A stretch of 64,000 nucleotides of DNA from an uncultured Kiloniellaceae bacterium. GTDB lineage: Bacteria; Pseudomonadota; Alphaproteobacteria; Kiloniellales; Kiloniellaceae. Positions 27,864 through 36,099 of this stretch are shown piece after piece. Within the stretch, counting starts at the first letter, position 1; every line of letters begins with the position of its first letter. The notes under the pieces were generated by a model, which made no database searches, was not told where the DNA came from, and was given only the letters and a program-made list of their open reading frames with translations. The position numbers and the translations under genes were made by a program. The DNA lies in NCBI GenBank assembly GCA_947500035.1, contig CANMQP010000010.1:124001-188000 (forward strand). The letters are read 5' to 3'.

Positions 27864-30800
27864 CTAACGTAACGCTGACTTCAAGATCTGAGCAACATGT
27901 TGTGCTTGGCGGCGGGTGCCGTCGGCGATCTGATGACGACAGGATGTGCCGTCCGCGACCACCAGATCGTCAGGCGCGGCTTCCCGGACTTTGGGGAGGA
28001 GTGTCAGCTCAGCCATCTGCAGCGACGTATCATAAGTCTCTGTGCCATAACCAAAAGCACCCGCCATGCCGCAACAACTGCTTTCGATGGTTTCGACCTC
28101 AAGATCCGGGATCAGGCCCAACACTCTTTGGACCGGCGTCAGGGCGGCAAAGGCTTTCTGGTGGCAATGGCCATGCAGGAAGGCTTTTTCCGCCACCGGT
28201 TTGAGCTCCAGGTTCAGATCGCCTGCTTCCATCTCGCGACTCAGAAACTCCTCCAGCAGCACCGCTTGAGATGCAATCTTCGCGACCTGGCCTTTGCGGA
28301 TCGAGTCGCCTGGAAAGAGTGCGCCATACTCGTCACGCAGCGTAAGCAGACAGCTGGGCTCCAGTCCGACAATCGGCACACCCCGTTCGACGAAGGGCAA
28401 AAGAGCGTCTATGACCCGTTGTGCCTCGATCTCAGCTTCCTTGATTAGCCCGACCGAGAGGAAGGTGCGACCACAGCAAAGCGGCCGTTTGTTGTCAGCT
28501 GCATGGGCAAAGAGGACCTTGTAGCCACCCGCCTTCAGAACCGCCAAGGCGGCATGCAGGTTTTCGGGCTCGAAGTAGCGATTGAAAGTATCGGCCAAAA
28601 GTACCACTTCGCGTTTGTCAGGCGCAGGTGCAGCCTCGTTCGTCATAGCTGCCGCGTGTTCGTCAAAGCTGTCGCTGCGCCACTTCGGGAGTTTTCGTTT
28701 GGCGGAAAATCCGGTGAAGCCCTCCATGACTTTTGCGAGGCCGGGAATGCGGTCGCGCAAATTCGGCAGCCAGGAGGCTTTAGATGCAAGGGGCGCGTAG
28801 CGTGGCAGGTAAGCGACCAGCCGGTCGTGCAGGCGAAGGCCTTGTTTCCTGATCCTCGCGGCGAGAACCTCTGTTTTCATCTTCGACATATCGACGCCGG
28901 TCGGGCATTCGCGCTTGCAGCCTTTGCAGGCTACGCAGAGTTTCAGCGTCTCGGCCATATCGTCTGAGGTCAGGGCATCCGGTCCGAGCTGACCCGAAAG
29001 CGCCAATCTCAGGCTGTTGGCCCGTCCGCGCACGCTGTCGCGCTCATCCTTCGTGACTCGGTAAGAGGGGCACATGACACCGGCATCGAGTTTCCGGCAG
29101 GCGCCGTTGTTGTTGCACATTTCGACAGCGCCCTGAAAACCTCCGGCGGCGCCAGGGTAGGCACTCCAATCAAGCAGGCTTCGAAAATCCGCTTCTTTAT
29201 AGTCTGCACCGTAGCGCAGCAGCGCGCGCTCATCCATCTTCGGGGCACGCACGATCTTGCCGGGATTGAGCAGACCTTCCGGATCCAGGCGGTCCTTAAC
29301 TTCTTCGAAGCTTCGGATCATCCGCGTGCCGAACATGCGTTCGTGATGTTCCGAGCGGACAATTCCGTCGCCATGCTCGCCGGAATGAGAACCCTTGTAT
29401 TCGGCCACCATGTCGAAGGCTTCTTCGGCAATGGCGCGCATCTTGCGCAGGTCTTCATCGAGCTTGAGGTTCAGCACCGGGCGAACGTGCAGGCAGCCAA
29501 CCGAAGCATGGGCATACCAGGTGCCGCGTGTGCCGTGCTTGTCAAAGATAGCTGTCAGCCGGGCGGTGTATTCGGCGAGGTCTGTCAAGCGCACGGCGCA
29601 GTCTTCGACGAAGGAGATCGGCTTTCCCTCGGACTTCATGGACATCATGATATTGAGACCGGCCTTGCGCACCTCCATCAGTGCCGACTGTTCCGCGGGG
29701 TTTGTGATTTCGACCACACCGCCCCAGTGTTTCCCAGCCTTGTTCCAGGCAAATCCCAGGTCCCCGATGCGTTCGCTCAACTCTGCCAAGCGCCGCAGGT
29801 TTTCGTCCTGATCATCGCCGGCGAACTCGACCAGCAACAAAGCTTCGGGATTACCGCGTACGACACGTTCGATGGTCGGGCGGTACATGGCGACATCGCG
29901 CGCCAGGTCAATCATGGTGCGATCGACCAACTCCACGAAGGCCGGATCGAGCGAGACCAGATGCTGTGTCGCGTCCATGGCCTCGTAGAAACTGGCGAAG
30001 TGACAAACCCCAAGCACTTTGGTTCGTGGTAGTGGAGACAGCCTCAGTTCAATACGCGTTGAGTAGGCCAGGGTGCCTTCCGAGCCGACCAGCAAGTGCG
30101 AGAGGTTGTTGCCGCCACCTGCCTCACCATTCAGCGCAGTGCCGTTTGCCGGAGTGCCGTTTCCCGGAATACCATTTGCCGGAACCAATGCGTCGATATT
30201 GTAGCCCCCGACCCTGCGGGCAACGTCGGGAAAACGCTGTCTGATCTCCTCGGCTTCGCGGGCGCCGAGAGCGAGCAAATCCCTGAAGAGGTCGTTCTCC
30301 GGCGACGCCTTGTTTGCAGTCGCCAGATCAGGTCCGACCGGGCCAAAATGCAAAGGCGTACCGTCGGCGAGCAGGGCGTCGATCGCCTCGATGTTGTCGC
30401 GCATGGTGCCGTAGCGAATCGAGCGGCTGCCACAGGAGTTATTGCCCGTCATGCCGCCGATCGTCGCGCGGCTGGAGGTCGAGACGTCAACAGGGAACCA
30501 GAGGCCGTGGGGTTTGAGTGCGGCGTTGAGATGATCCAGCACGATGCCGGGTTCCACCACACAACGGCGATTCTCGACGTCGAGCTCAAGCAGTTTGTTC
30601 AGATGCCTCGAAGTATCGATCACCAGGGCGTTGTTGACCGTCTGTCCGCATTGCGATGTGCCGCCGCCGCGCGGCAAAACAGGAATGCCGGCATCGCGGG
30701 CGATGGCGAAGCTCTTGCGCACGTCATCCAGGTTCTGCGGAACGATCACGCCCAAGGGCATCATCTGATAAACTGAAGCGTCGGTCGCATAACGCCCCAA

Positions 30801-30899
30801 TGAAAAGGAGTCGAAGTGAGTCGCGCCCTGGATCTCCAAAGCCAGTCTGCGCTGGAGGCTGGAATCCAGCTTCGAAGCCCGGGTCAGATTGTTCGTCAT
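27864..30899 (-). CDS. Fused FAD-linked / 4Fe-4S 2-hydroxyacid dehydrogenase (Dld/YdiJ-like)
   Basis: Membrane-associated type of dehydrogenase that oxidises a D-2-hydroxyacid (lactate, glycolate or 2-hydroxyglutarate class) and passes electrons to the quinone pool. The 1011 aa comprise a PCMH FAD domain (~45-270: PRGGGTSQCGQTVNNALVID, GNNSCGSRSIRYGTMRDN), the FAD-oxidase C domain (~280-560), an iron-sulfur segment CVACKGCKRECPTGVDM (~650) and two CCG-type domains (GHCHQKAF, CCGMAGAFGYG). An unusual Asn-Gly-rich insert sits in the FAD domain, encoded by 15-bp repeats. It is divergent from the aminotransferase gene across a 221-bp region. The exact substrate is uncertain. Confidence 0.88.
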   Translation of the reverse strand: MTNNLTRASKLDSSLQRRLALEIQGATHFDSFSLGRYATDASVYQMMPLGVIVPQNLDDVRKSFAIARDAGIPVLPRGGGTSQCGQTVNNALVIDTSRHLNKLLELDVENRRCVVEPGIVLDHLNAALKPHGLWFPVDVSTSSRATIGGMTGNNSCGSRSIRYGTMRDNIEAIDALLADGTPLHFGPVGPDLATANKASPENDLFRDLLALGAREAEEIRQRFPDVARRVGGYNIDALVPANGIPGNGTPANGTALNGEAGGGNNLSHLLVGSEGTLAYSTRIELRLSPLPRTKVLGVCHFASFYEAMDATQHLVSLDPAFVELVDRTMIDLARDVAMYRPTIERVVRGNPEALLLVEFAGDDQDENLRRLAELSERIGDLGFAWNKAGKHWGGVVEITNPAEQSALMEVRKAGLNIMMSMKSEGKPISFVEDCAVRLTDLAEYTARLTAIFDKHGTRGTWYAHASVGCLHVRPVLNLKLDEDLRKMRAIAEEAFDMVAEYKGSHSGEHGDGIVRSEHHERMFGTRMIRSFEEVKDRLDPEGLLNPGKIVRAPKMDERALLRYGADYKEADFRSLLDWSAYPGAAGGFQGAVEMCNNNGACRKLDAGVMCPSYRVTKDERDSVRGRANSLRLALSGQLGPDALTSDDMAETLKLCVACKGCKRECPTGVDMSKMKTEVLAARIRKQGLRLHDRLVAYLPRYAPLASKASWLPNLRDRIPGLAKVMEGFTGFSAKRKLPKWRSDSFDEHAAAMTNEAAPAPDKREVVLLADTFNRYFEPENLHAALAVLKAGGYKVLFAHAADNKRPLCCGRTFLSVGLIKEAEIEAQRVIDALLPFVERGVPIVGLEPSCLLTLRDEYGALFPGDSIRKGQVAKIASQAVLLEEFLSREMEAGDLNLELKPVAEKAFLHGHCHQKAFAALTPVQRVLGLIPDLEVETIESSCCGMAGAFGYGTETYDTSLQMAELTLLPKVREAAPDDLVVADGTSCRHQIADGTRRQAQHVAQILKSALR
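30139..30183. repeat. Three-copy 15-bp coding minisatellite in the FAD dehydrogenase
   Basis: Units GTGCCGTTTGCCGGA (30139), GTGCCGTTTCCCGGA (30154) and ATACCATTTGCCGGA (30169), with a decayed copy just before. On the minus strand they encode an NG(I/T)P-type insert (ANGIPGNGTPANGTALNG). Confidence 0.9.
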
Positions 30900-30935
30900 G
30901 GCACGTTCTCGGCAGAATTTCAGGCCATTTTCGCC

Positions 30936-30951
30936 TGATTATGTATAATCA
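30936..30951. promoter_or_regulatory. Candidate GntR operator between the dehydrogenase and aminotransferase genes
   Basis: Inverted repeat TGATTATGTATAATCA: perfect 7-bp arms around GT. It lies 36 bp upstream of the minus-strand dehydrogenase and ~170 bp upstream of the plus-strand aminotransferase. Size and symmetry fit FadR/GntR-type sites. Confidence 0.45.
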
Positions 30952-31120
30952 GCTTGACTTAAAAAGTGAATTCATAATTCATTATTGCAACAATCGATCT
31001 GCCCGGCAAGCTGCGATCCGCCGGGTGGACACATCATAATAAAGCCGTCGGCAGGCTCGTGAGAACGGAGAAACCCGTGAAGGCGCGCCGGGCCGAGCGG
31101 ACTGTGGAGGAGAAGACTCG

Positions 31121-32320
31121 ATGCGCAAGCAAGGTCGTCATTTCTTGCAAATCCCCGGGCCCACGAACGTGCCGGATCGGATCCTTCGCGCCATGGACCT
31201 GCCAACCATGGATCATCGCAGTCTGGAATTCGGTGAGCTCGGACAGCGTGTCTTGAATGGCATGAAGACGATCTTCAAGTGTTCAGGTCCGGTTTTCATC
31301 TATCCGGCGTCGGGCACAGGCGCCTGGGAAGCCGCGCTGGTCAATACGCTGAACCCCGGTGATCACGTCCTGATGTACGAGACCGGTCACTTCTCGACCC
31401 TCTGGAAATCCATGGCAATGAAGATCGGTCTTCAACCGGAGTTTCTTCAGGGTGATTGGCGCAGCGGCGCCGATGCAAATGCTATCGAAAACCGCCTGCG
31501 CGATGATGTGGCACATGACATCAAAGCGGTCTGTGTGGTGCACAACGAAACTTCAACGGGGTCCGTGACGCGTATTGACGAAGTGCGCAAAGCCATCGAT
31601 GCAGCTGGGCATCCGGCGCTTCTGATGGTCGATACCATCTCCTCTCTGGCGTCGATTGACTATCGGCAGGACGAATGGGGGGTGGACGTTACGGTCGGCG
31701 GTTCGCAAAAGGGTTTGATGCTGCCGCCGGGGCTTTCATTCAATGCCGTAAGTGAAAAGGCGCTGGCCGCCGCCAAGACCTGTGCCTCCATGAAGGCCTT
31801 TTGGTCCTGGGAGGACATGGCGGGCCCGAACGCAACAGGCTTCTTTCCCTACACGCCGGCGACCAATCTGCTCTACGGCCTCGCCGAGGCGATCGACATG
31901 CTGCACGAAGAGGGGCTGGAGAATGTCTTCGCCCGCCACGACCGGCATGCCGAAGCGACTCGCCGGGCTGTGCAGGCCTGGGGGCTTGAGATTCTTTGCA
32001 ATTCACCGAAACACTATTCGAGTTCACTGACCGCTGTGCGATTGCCGGAGGGACATGATGCCGATGCCTTCCGAAAGGTGGTTGCGGAGACCTTCAACAT
32101 GTCGCTTGGAAATGGTCTGAGCAAACTCGCCGGACGGGTCTTTCGGATTGGGCATCTTGGGGACTTTAACGATTTAATGCTTGCAGGTACTCTATCTGGC
32201 GTTGAAATGGGCTTGGAGTTGGCAGCTGTGCCCTTTGAGCGGGGTGGCGTGCAGGCGGCGCTGAGCTATCTCGCTTCAGAAGCTCAGAACAGCGCGGATG
32301 GACAACAGGCGGCGGAGTAA
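31121..32320 (+). CDS. Serine/aspartate-glyoxylate aminotransferase-like PLP enzyme
   Basis: Class V aminotransferase, 399 aa. N terminus FLQIPGPTNVPDRILRAMDLPTMDHRS and PASGTGAWEAALVNTLNPGD are typical of serine-glyoxylate aminotransferase. The PLP lysine is in VTVGGSQKGLMLPPGLSF. The C-terminal motif GLSKLAGRVFRIGHLGDFN is conserved. The aspartate-glyoxylate enzyme BhcA of the beta-hydroxyaspartate cycle is a close relative, but the other bhc genes are absent, so the serine-type role is the first guess. GGAGGAGAA precedes the ATG. It heads the transport/catabolic operon. Confidence 0.88.
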   Translation: MRKQGRHFLQIPGPTNVPDRILRAMDLPTMDHRSLEFGELGQRVLNGMKTIFKCSGPVFIYPASGTGAWEAALVNTLNPGDHVLMYETGHFSTLWKSMAMKIGLQPEFLQGDWRSGADANAIENRLRDDVAHDIKAVCVVHNETSTGSVTRIDEVRKAIDAAGHPALLMVDTISSLASIDYRQDEWGVDVTVGGSQKGLMLPPGLSFNAVSEKALAAAKTCASMKAFWSWEDMAGPNATGFFPYTPATNLLYGLAEAIDMLHEEGLENVFARHDRHAEATRRAVQAWGLEILCNSPKHYSSSLTAVRLPEGHDADAFRKVVAETFNMSLGNGLSKLAGRVFRIGHLGDFNDLMLAGTLSGVEMGLELAAVPFERGGVQAALSYLASEAQNSADGQQAAE

Positions 32321-32400
32321 CAGGATCTGGAAAATTACAGCGCGGAGCCGTTCCCGCCAAATGAGCCAATACAATAAGGCGGCATAATAGGAGGGTAATG

Positions 32401-33378
32401 ATGAAACTTTTTAAGCTTTTAGCGACGACCACACTGGCTGTGGTTCTCTCGAGTTCTGCCTACGCGGATAAACTCCAACTGAAATTCGGTCATGTGGGTG
32501 CGCCAGGCTCTCTCTTTGCGGAATCCGCTGAGGAATTTGCCCGCGTTGCAAATGAGAAACTCGGTGATAAGGCCGAAGTCGTTGTCTTCGGTGCGAGCCA
32601 GCTCGGCAAAGACAACGAGCTGTTGCAGAAGTTAAAGCTCGGTCAGATTCATTTCTCGCTTCCCTCGTCCGTCATGTCATCGGTGTCCGACGAATTCGGT
32701 GTCTTCGAGATGCCTTATATCATCAAGGACCGAGGTCATATGAAGCGCGTTGAAGGCGCAATCATGGACAGCGTTCTGCAACCCGCCGCCAATGCCAAGG
32801 GGTACAGGATTCTGGCGTTGTGGGAGAATGGTTTCCGGCACATCACGAACAACACCCGGCCGATCAATGTGCCCGCAGACCTGGCGGGTGTGAAGCTGCG
32901 CACGCCGAAGGGCGCGTGGCGCGTCAAGATGTTCCAGCTGTATGGCGCGAACCCGACCCCGATGGCCTTTTCGGAAGTCTTCACCGCCCTGCAGACCGGC
33001 GTGATTGACGGTCAGGAAAATCCCTATGCGCAGATCTGGAGTGCAAAGTTCCAGGAAGTGCAGAAGTATCTCTCCGTCACCGGTCATGTTTACACACCAG
33101 CCTATGTTCTGACTTCTGAGAAGCATTTCGCGAGACTCCCTCAGGACGTGCAGGATGCACTGAGCGCAGCCGCCCAGGAAACGCAGTCCTACGTATATGC
33201 GACGGCAGCTATGCTCGAGACCGATCTTTTGACCAAACTCAAGGATGGCGGCGTTGCGGTGAACGAAGCCGACAAAGCCGCTTTCGTCGAGGCATCTAAG
33301 CCGATTTATGACGAGTTTTCGACATCCGTCGACGGTGGCGCAGCGCTGGTCAAGACAGTTCTGGATCTGGCGAACTAA
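32401..33378 (+). CDS. dctP: TRAP transporter substrate-binding protein (DctP family)
   Basis: Periplasmic receptor of a TRAP (sodium-gradient-driven) importer, normally for organic acids. Residues ~1-22 are a signal peptide ending SSSAYA. The mature part has the DctP pattern (KLQLKFGHVGAPGSLFAESAEEFARV, GVKLRTPKGAWRVKMFQLYGANPTPMAFSEVFTALQTGVIDGQENP) with the carboxylate-binding arginine in LRTP. AGGAGGG is 5 nt before the ATG at 32401. The operon suggests a 2-hydroxyacid or similar short acid as substrate. Confidence 0.93.
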   Translation: MKLFKLLATTTLAVVLSSSAYADKLQLKFGHVGAPGSLFAESAEEFARVANEKLGDKAEVVVFGASQLGKDNELLQKLKLGQIHFSLPSSVMSSVSDEFGVFEMPYIIKDRGHMKRVEGAIMDSVLQPAANAKGYRILALWENGFRHITNNTRPINVPADLAGVKLRTPKGAWRVKMFQLYGANPTPMAFSEVFTALQTGVIDGQENPYAQIWSAKFQEVQKYLSVTGHVYTPAYVLTSEKHFARLPQDVQDALSAAAQETQSYVYATAAMLETDLLTKLKDGGVAVNEADKAAFVEASKPIYDEFSTSVDGGAALVKTVLDLAN

Positions 33379-33394
33379 ACCGATCCATAAAGAA

Positions 33395-33432
33395 AAGCCG
33401 GTGCCGCGACGCGAGATGCGCGGCATCGGCTT
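33395..33432 (+). promoter_or_regulatory. Intercistronic hairpin between dctP and dctQ
   Basis: Fourteen-base-pair stem, arms 33395-33408 and 33419-33432 (AAGCCGGTGCCGCG / CGCGGCATCGGCTT, one G-U), loop of 10. No T run follows. It probably stabilises the dctP message or attenuates the permease genes, giving more receptor than permease. Confidence 0.6.
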
Positions 33433-33496
33433 CCGATCCGGACAGCGCGAAAGCAGTCGCGCAGCACGATAAAAGAACGAGACAGGGGGCAGGCTT

Positions 33497-34030
33497 TTGC
33501 TTTCCGAGATTTCGCGCAGGCTCGACGCTGTCCTGCAATGGGTTTTGATATTCCTGATGATCAGTCTGACGGTCATCGTCGTCGTCGCTGTCATCTTCCG
33601 CAAGTTTGATGCATCGCTCTCCTGGTACGACGAGGTTGCGTCGATTAACCTCGCCTGGATCACCTATTATGGTGCAGCTCTGGCGGCTCTGCGGCGGCAG
33701 CACATTGGCTTTGACAGCGTCATTCTGGCTGTCCCTCCCGCCTTTCGTGTCGCAGCCGTTTTGATTGCCGAAGTTTTGGTGATCGGCTTCTTTATCGTGA
33801 TGGCCTGGGCCGGCCTGGAGGTCCTCGATGTGCTCGAAGGTGAGACACTGGTCAGCCTGACTTGGGTTCCGATCCAGGTGACGCAGTCCGTCATCCCCAT
33901 CGGGGCCATTCTTTTCATTGTTGCCGAACTCTTGAGTGCGCCGGCCTATTTCAAAACCGTCATGAGCGGTCACTCAACTGAGCATCCCGACATAGACTTC
34001 GACAGCAGCGAGGGAGACGCCCGGTCATGA
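33497..34030 (+). CDS. dctQ: TRAP transporter small permease (DctQ family)
   Basis: Integral membrane subunit of 177 aa with four hydrophobic helices, including FLMISLTVIVVVAVIFRKF and LIAEVLVIGFFIVMAWAGLEVL. The motif SWYDEVASINLAWITYYGAALALRR is typical of DctQ. The start is a TTG at 33497 preceded by AGGGGGCAGG. It overlaps dctM by 4 bp (ATGA). Confidence 0.9.
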   Translation: MLSEISRRLDAVLQWVLIFLMISLTVIVVVAVIFRKFDASLSWYDEVASINLAWITYYGAALAALRRQHIGFDSVILAVPPAFRVAAVLIAEVLVIGFFIVMAWAGLEVLDVLEGETLVSLTWVPIQVTQSVIPIGAILFIVAELLSAPAYFKTVMSGHSTEHPDIDFDSSEGDARS

Positions 34031-35307
34031 TCGTGTTTCTGATGTTTGTGGCGCTTGTCGCCATGATCTGCCTGAACGTGCCGATCGCTGTCGCCCTGGC
34101 TATTTCCGGTATAATAGGCTTGGTTGCGACTGAAGGCACAGGCAGCCTGGTCACCGTCGCCTTGGATATGTACGACGGTTCGACCAAGTTCTCGTTGATT
34201 GCCATTCCCATGTTTGTGCTCGCCGGCGCGATTATGAATGCTTCCGGCATTTCGCGGCGTTTGATCGCTTTCGTAAGTGCTTTGATCGGCTTCGTGCGGG
34301 GCGGTCTTTCCATGGTCAGCATTGGCGTCTCGCTCTTCTTCGCCGAGATTTCCGGTTCAGCGGTGGCGGATGTCGCTGCACTTGGGTCGATCCTGATCCC
34401 AGAGATGAAGAAGCGCGGTTACAAAAAAGCTTTTGCCGCCGCTGTCACGTCATCCTCCGCATCGCTCGCGATTATCATTCCGCCGTCGATCCCCATGATC
34501 CTATACGCGGTTTCCGCCGAGACTTCTGTCGAGCAGCTCTTCGTCGCAGGCGTGGTTCCGGGTTTGTTGGGGGCAGCGGGCTTGATGGGGGTCGCCTACA
34601 TCTCTGCGCGCAGGTACAACCTGCCAATCGAGGAAGCCTTCAATCTGACGCAAGTGCGCAAGACCTTCGTCGAGGCCCTTCCAACCTTCACCTTACCGGT
34701 CATTATCCTGGGCGGAATCTTTGGCGGTTACGTCACCGCAACGGAAGCTGCCGGACTGGCGGTGATCGTCTCCATTATGATCGGTCTCTGGTACCGGGAG
34801 GTCGACTTCGGCCGTCTTAAGGTCGCGATGCTGGAAGGCGGCATGCAGACCGCTGTGGTGATGTTGCTGGTTGCGGCCTCGGTTTTGATGGGCGGCTTTC
34901 TGACACGCGCGCAGATCCCACAGGAGATCGCGCAGTCGATCATTGACTTCACGGACAATAAATTTGTCATCCTGGCGATCCTGAATGTCTTTTTCCTGAT
35001 CATCGGCTTCTTCCTCCATTCTGCCGCCGCGATCATTCTGGTGGTGCCGATCGTTGTGCCCCTCATTCAGCAGGCGGGGATTGACCCGGTTCACTTCGGA
35101 CTGGTGGTGACGCTCAACCTGGCGATCGGGCAGCAGACTCCGCCGGTGGCGTCGGTTCTGATCACGGCCTGTTCCATTGCAAAGGCGAACATCTGGGACG
35201 TCAGCCGCATGAACCTGCCCTTTATCGGTGTTCTACTCGCGGTTTTGATTCTCTGCACCTATGTTCCGCAGGTACCTTTGTTCCTGGTCGAATACTTCTA
35301 CAGATAA
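34027..35307 (+). CDS. dctM: TRAP transporter large permease (DctM family)
   Basis: Main translocation subunit, 426 aa, with about 12 hydrophobic segments. Diagnostic stretches: FAEISGSAVADVAALGSILIPEMKKRGY, SSASLAIIIPPSIPMILYA, GYVTATEAAGLAV, and NLAIGQQTPPVASVLITAC. It forms a tight translational unit with dctQ and is followed 9 bp later by the crotonase gene, so import and catabolism are probably co-expressed. Confidence 0.95.
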   Translation: MIVFLMFVALVAMICLNVPIAVALAISGIIGLVATEGTGSLVTVALDMYDGSTKFSLIAIPMFVLAGAIMNASGISRRLIAFVSALIGFVRGGLSMVSIGVSLFFAEISGSAVADVAALGSILIPEMKKRGYKKAFAAAVTSSSASLAIIIPPSIPMILYAVSAETSVEQLFVAGVVPGLLGAAGLMGVAYISARRYNLPIEEAFNLTQVRKTFVEALPTFTLPVIILGGIFGGYVTATEAAGLAVIVSIMIGLWYREVDFGRLKVAMLEGGMQTAVVMLLVAASVLMGGFLTRAQIPQEIAQSIIDFTDNKFVILAILNVFFLIIGFFLHSAAAIILVVPIVVPLIQQAGIDPVHFGLVVTLNLAIGQQTPPVASVLITACSIAKANIWDVSRMNLPFIGVLLAVLILCTYVPQVPLFLVEYFYR

Positions 35308-35316
35308 GGAGGTGCC

Positions 35317-36096
35317 GTGACCGAGGAGATTCTCTACGAAGTCAGCGACGGCGTTGCCGTTGTGACTTTTAACCGCCCTCAGGCCCGCAATGCGCTGACC
35401 TTCGGCATGTACAGCCGCCTTGCCGAGATTTGTCGTGATGCGCCGGAGGCCGACGGCCTGAAGGCGATCATTGTCTGTGGAGCCGGGGACAAGGCTTTCG
35501 CTGCCGGGACGGATATTGCTCAGTTCCGGAGTTTTTCCACGGCTCAGGACGCTTTGGATTACGAACAACGGATGGACCAGGTGCTGGGCGCGGTGGAGTG
35601 CTGTTCCGTACCGACCATCGCAGCCATTCATGGGGCCTGCACTGGTGGTGGTGCGGGCATTGCCGCGGCCTGCGACCTGCGGATCGCGGCGGCCGACTTC
35701 CGCTTTGGCTTTCCGATTGCCCGCACCCTTGGGAACTGCCTCTCGATTGAAAACCTCTCCCGCCTGACCGCCCTGATAGGTGCGGGCCGGACTCGCGAGG
35801 TCATCTTCACGGCACGGCTGGTCGGCGCGCAGGAAGCGCACGCGATTGGATTGATTTCGGAAATCCTGGAGGACCGCACTGCGGTGATGACGCGGGCGCA
35901 CGAGCTTGCGGATCTGATGTCCGGCTTCGCGCCTTTGACTCTGCGTGCGACGAAAGAGGGTTTACGCCGCCTGCGGGCGAAACAGGCGGATCTGGACGAT
36001 CATGACCTGGTGGCGCTCTGCTATACGAGCGCGGATTTCAAGGAGGGGCTGGAGGCCTTTTTGGCAAAGCGAAAACCCGATTGGAAGGGGCGGTGA
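35317..36096 (+). CDS. Atypical enoyl-CoA hydratase/isomerase (crotonase) family protein
   Basis: Crotonase-fold acyl-CoA enzyme, 259 aa, GTG start after AAGGAGG. The oxyanion-hole segments are present (AAGTDIAQF; IHGACTGGGAGIAAACDLRIAA). At the two classical hydratase glutamates the sequence differs: GGGxE reads GGGAG, and the PE of the next motif reads PI in FGFPIART. So ordinary hydration is unlikely, and an isomerase, lyase, hydrolase or decarboxylase role is possible. It is 3 bp from the CoA-transferase gene; the two probably act on the same acid. Confidence 0.85.
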   Translation: MTEEILYEVSDGVAVVTFNRPQARNALTFGMYSRLAEICRDAPEADGLKAIIVCGAGDKAFAAGTDIAQFRSFSTAQDALDYEQRMDQVLGAVECCSVPTIAAIHGACTGGGAGIAAACDLRIAAADFRFGFPIARTLGNCLSIENLSRLTALIGAGRTREVIFTARLVGAQEAHAIGLISEILEDRTAVMTRAHELADLMSGFAPLTLRATKEGLRRLRAKQADLDDHDLVALCYTSADFKEGLEAFLAKRKPDWKGR

Positions 36097-36099
36097 GCG

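Noticed and set aside
31121-32320. Beta-hydroxyaspartate cycle aminotransferase BhcA
   Set aside because: The family is close, but the dehydratase, aldolase and iminosuccinate reductase genes of that cycle are absent from the neighbourhood.
32677-33663. Minus-strand open frame of 328 codons across dctP and dctQ
   Set aside because: Antisense to two convincing TRAP genes and spans their hairpin.
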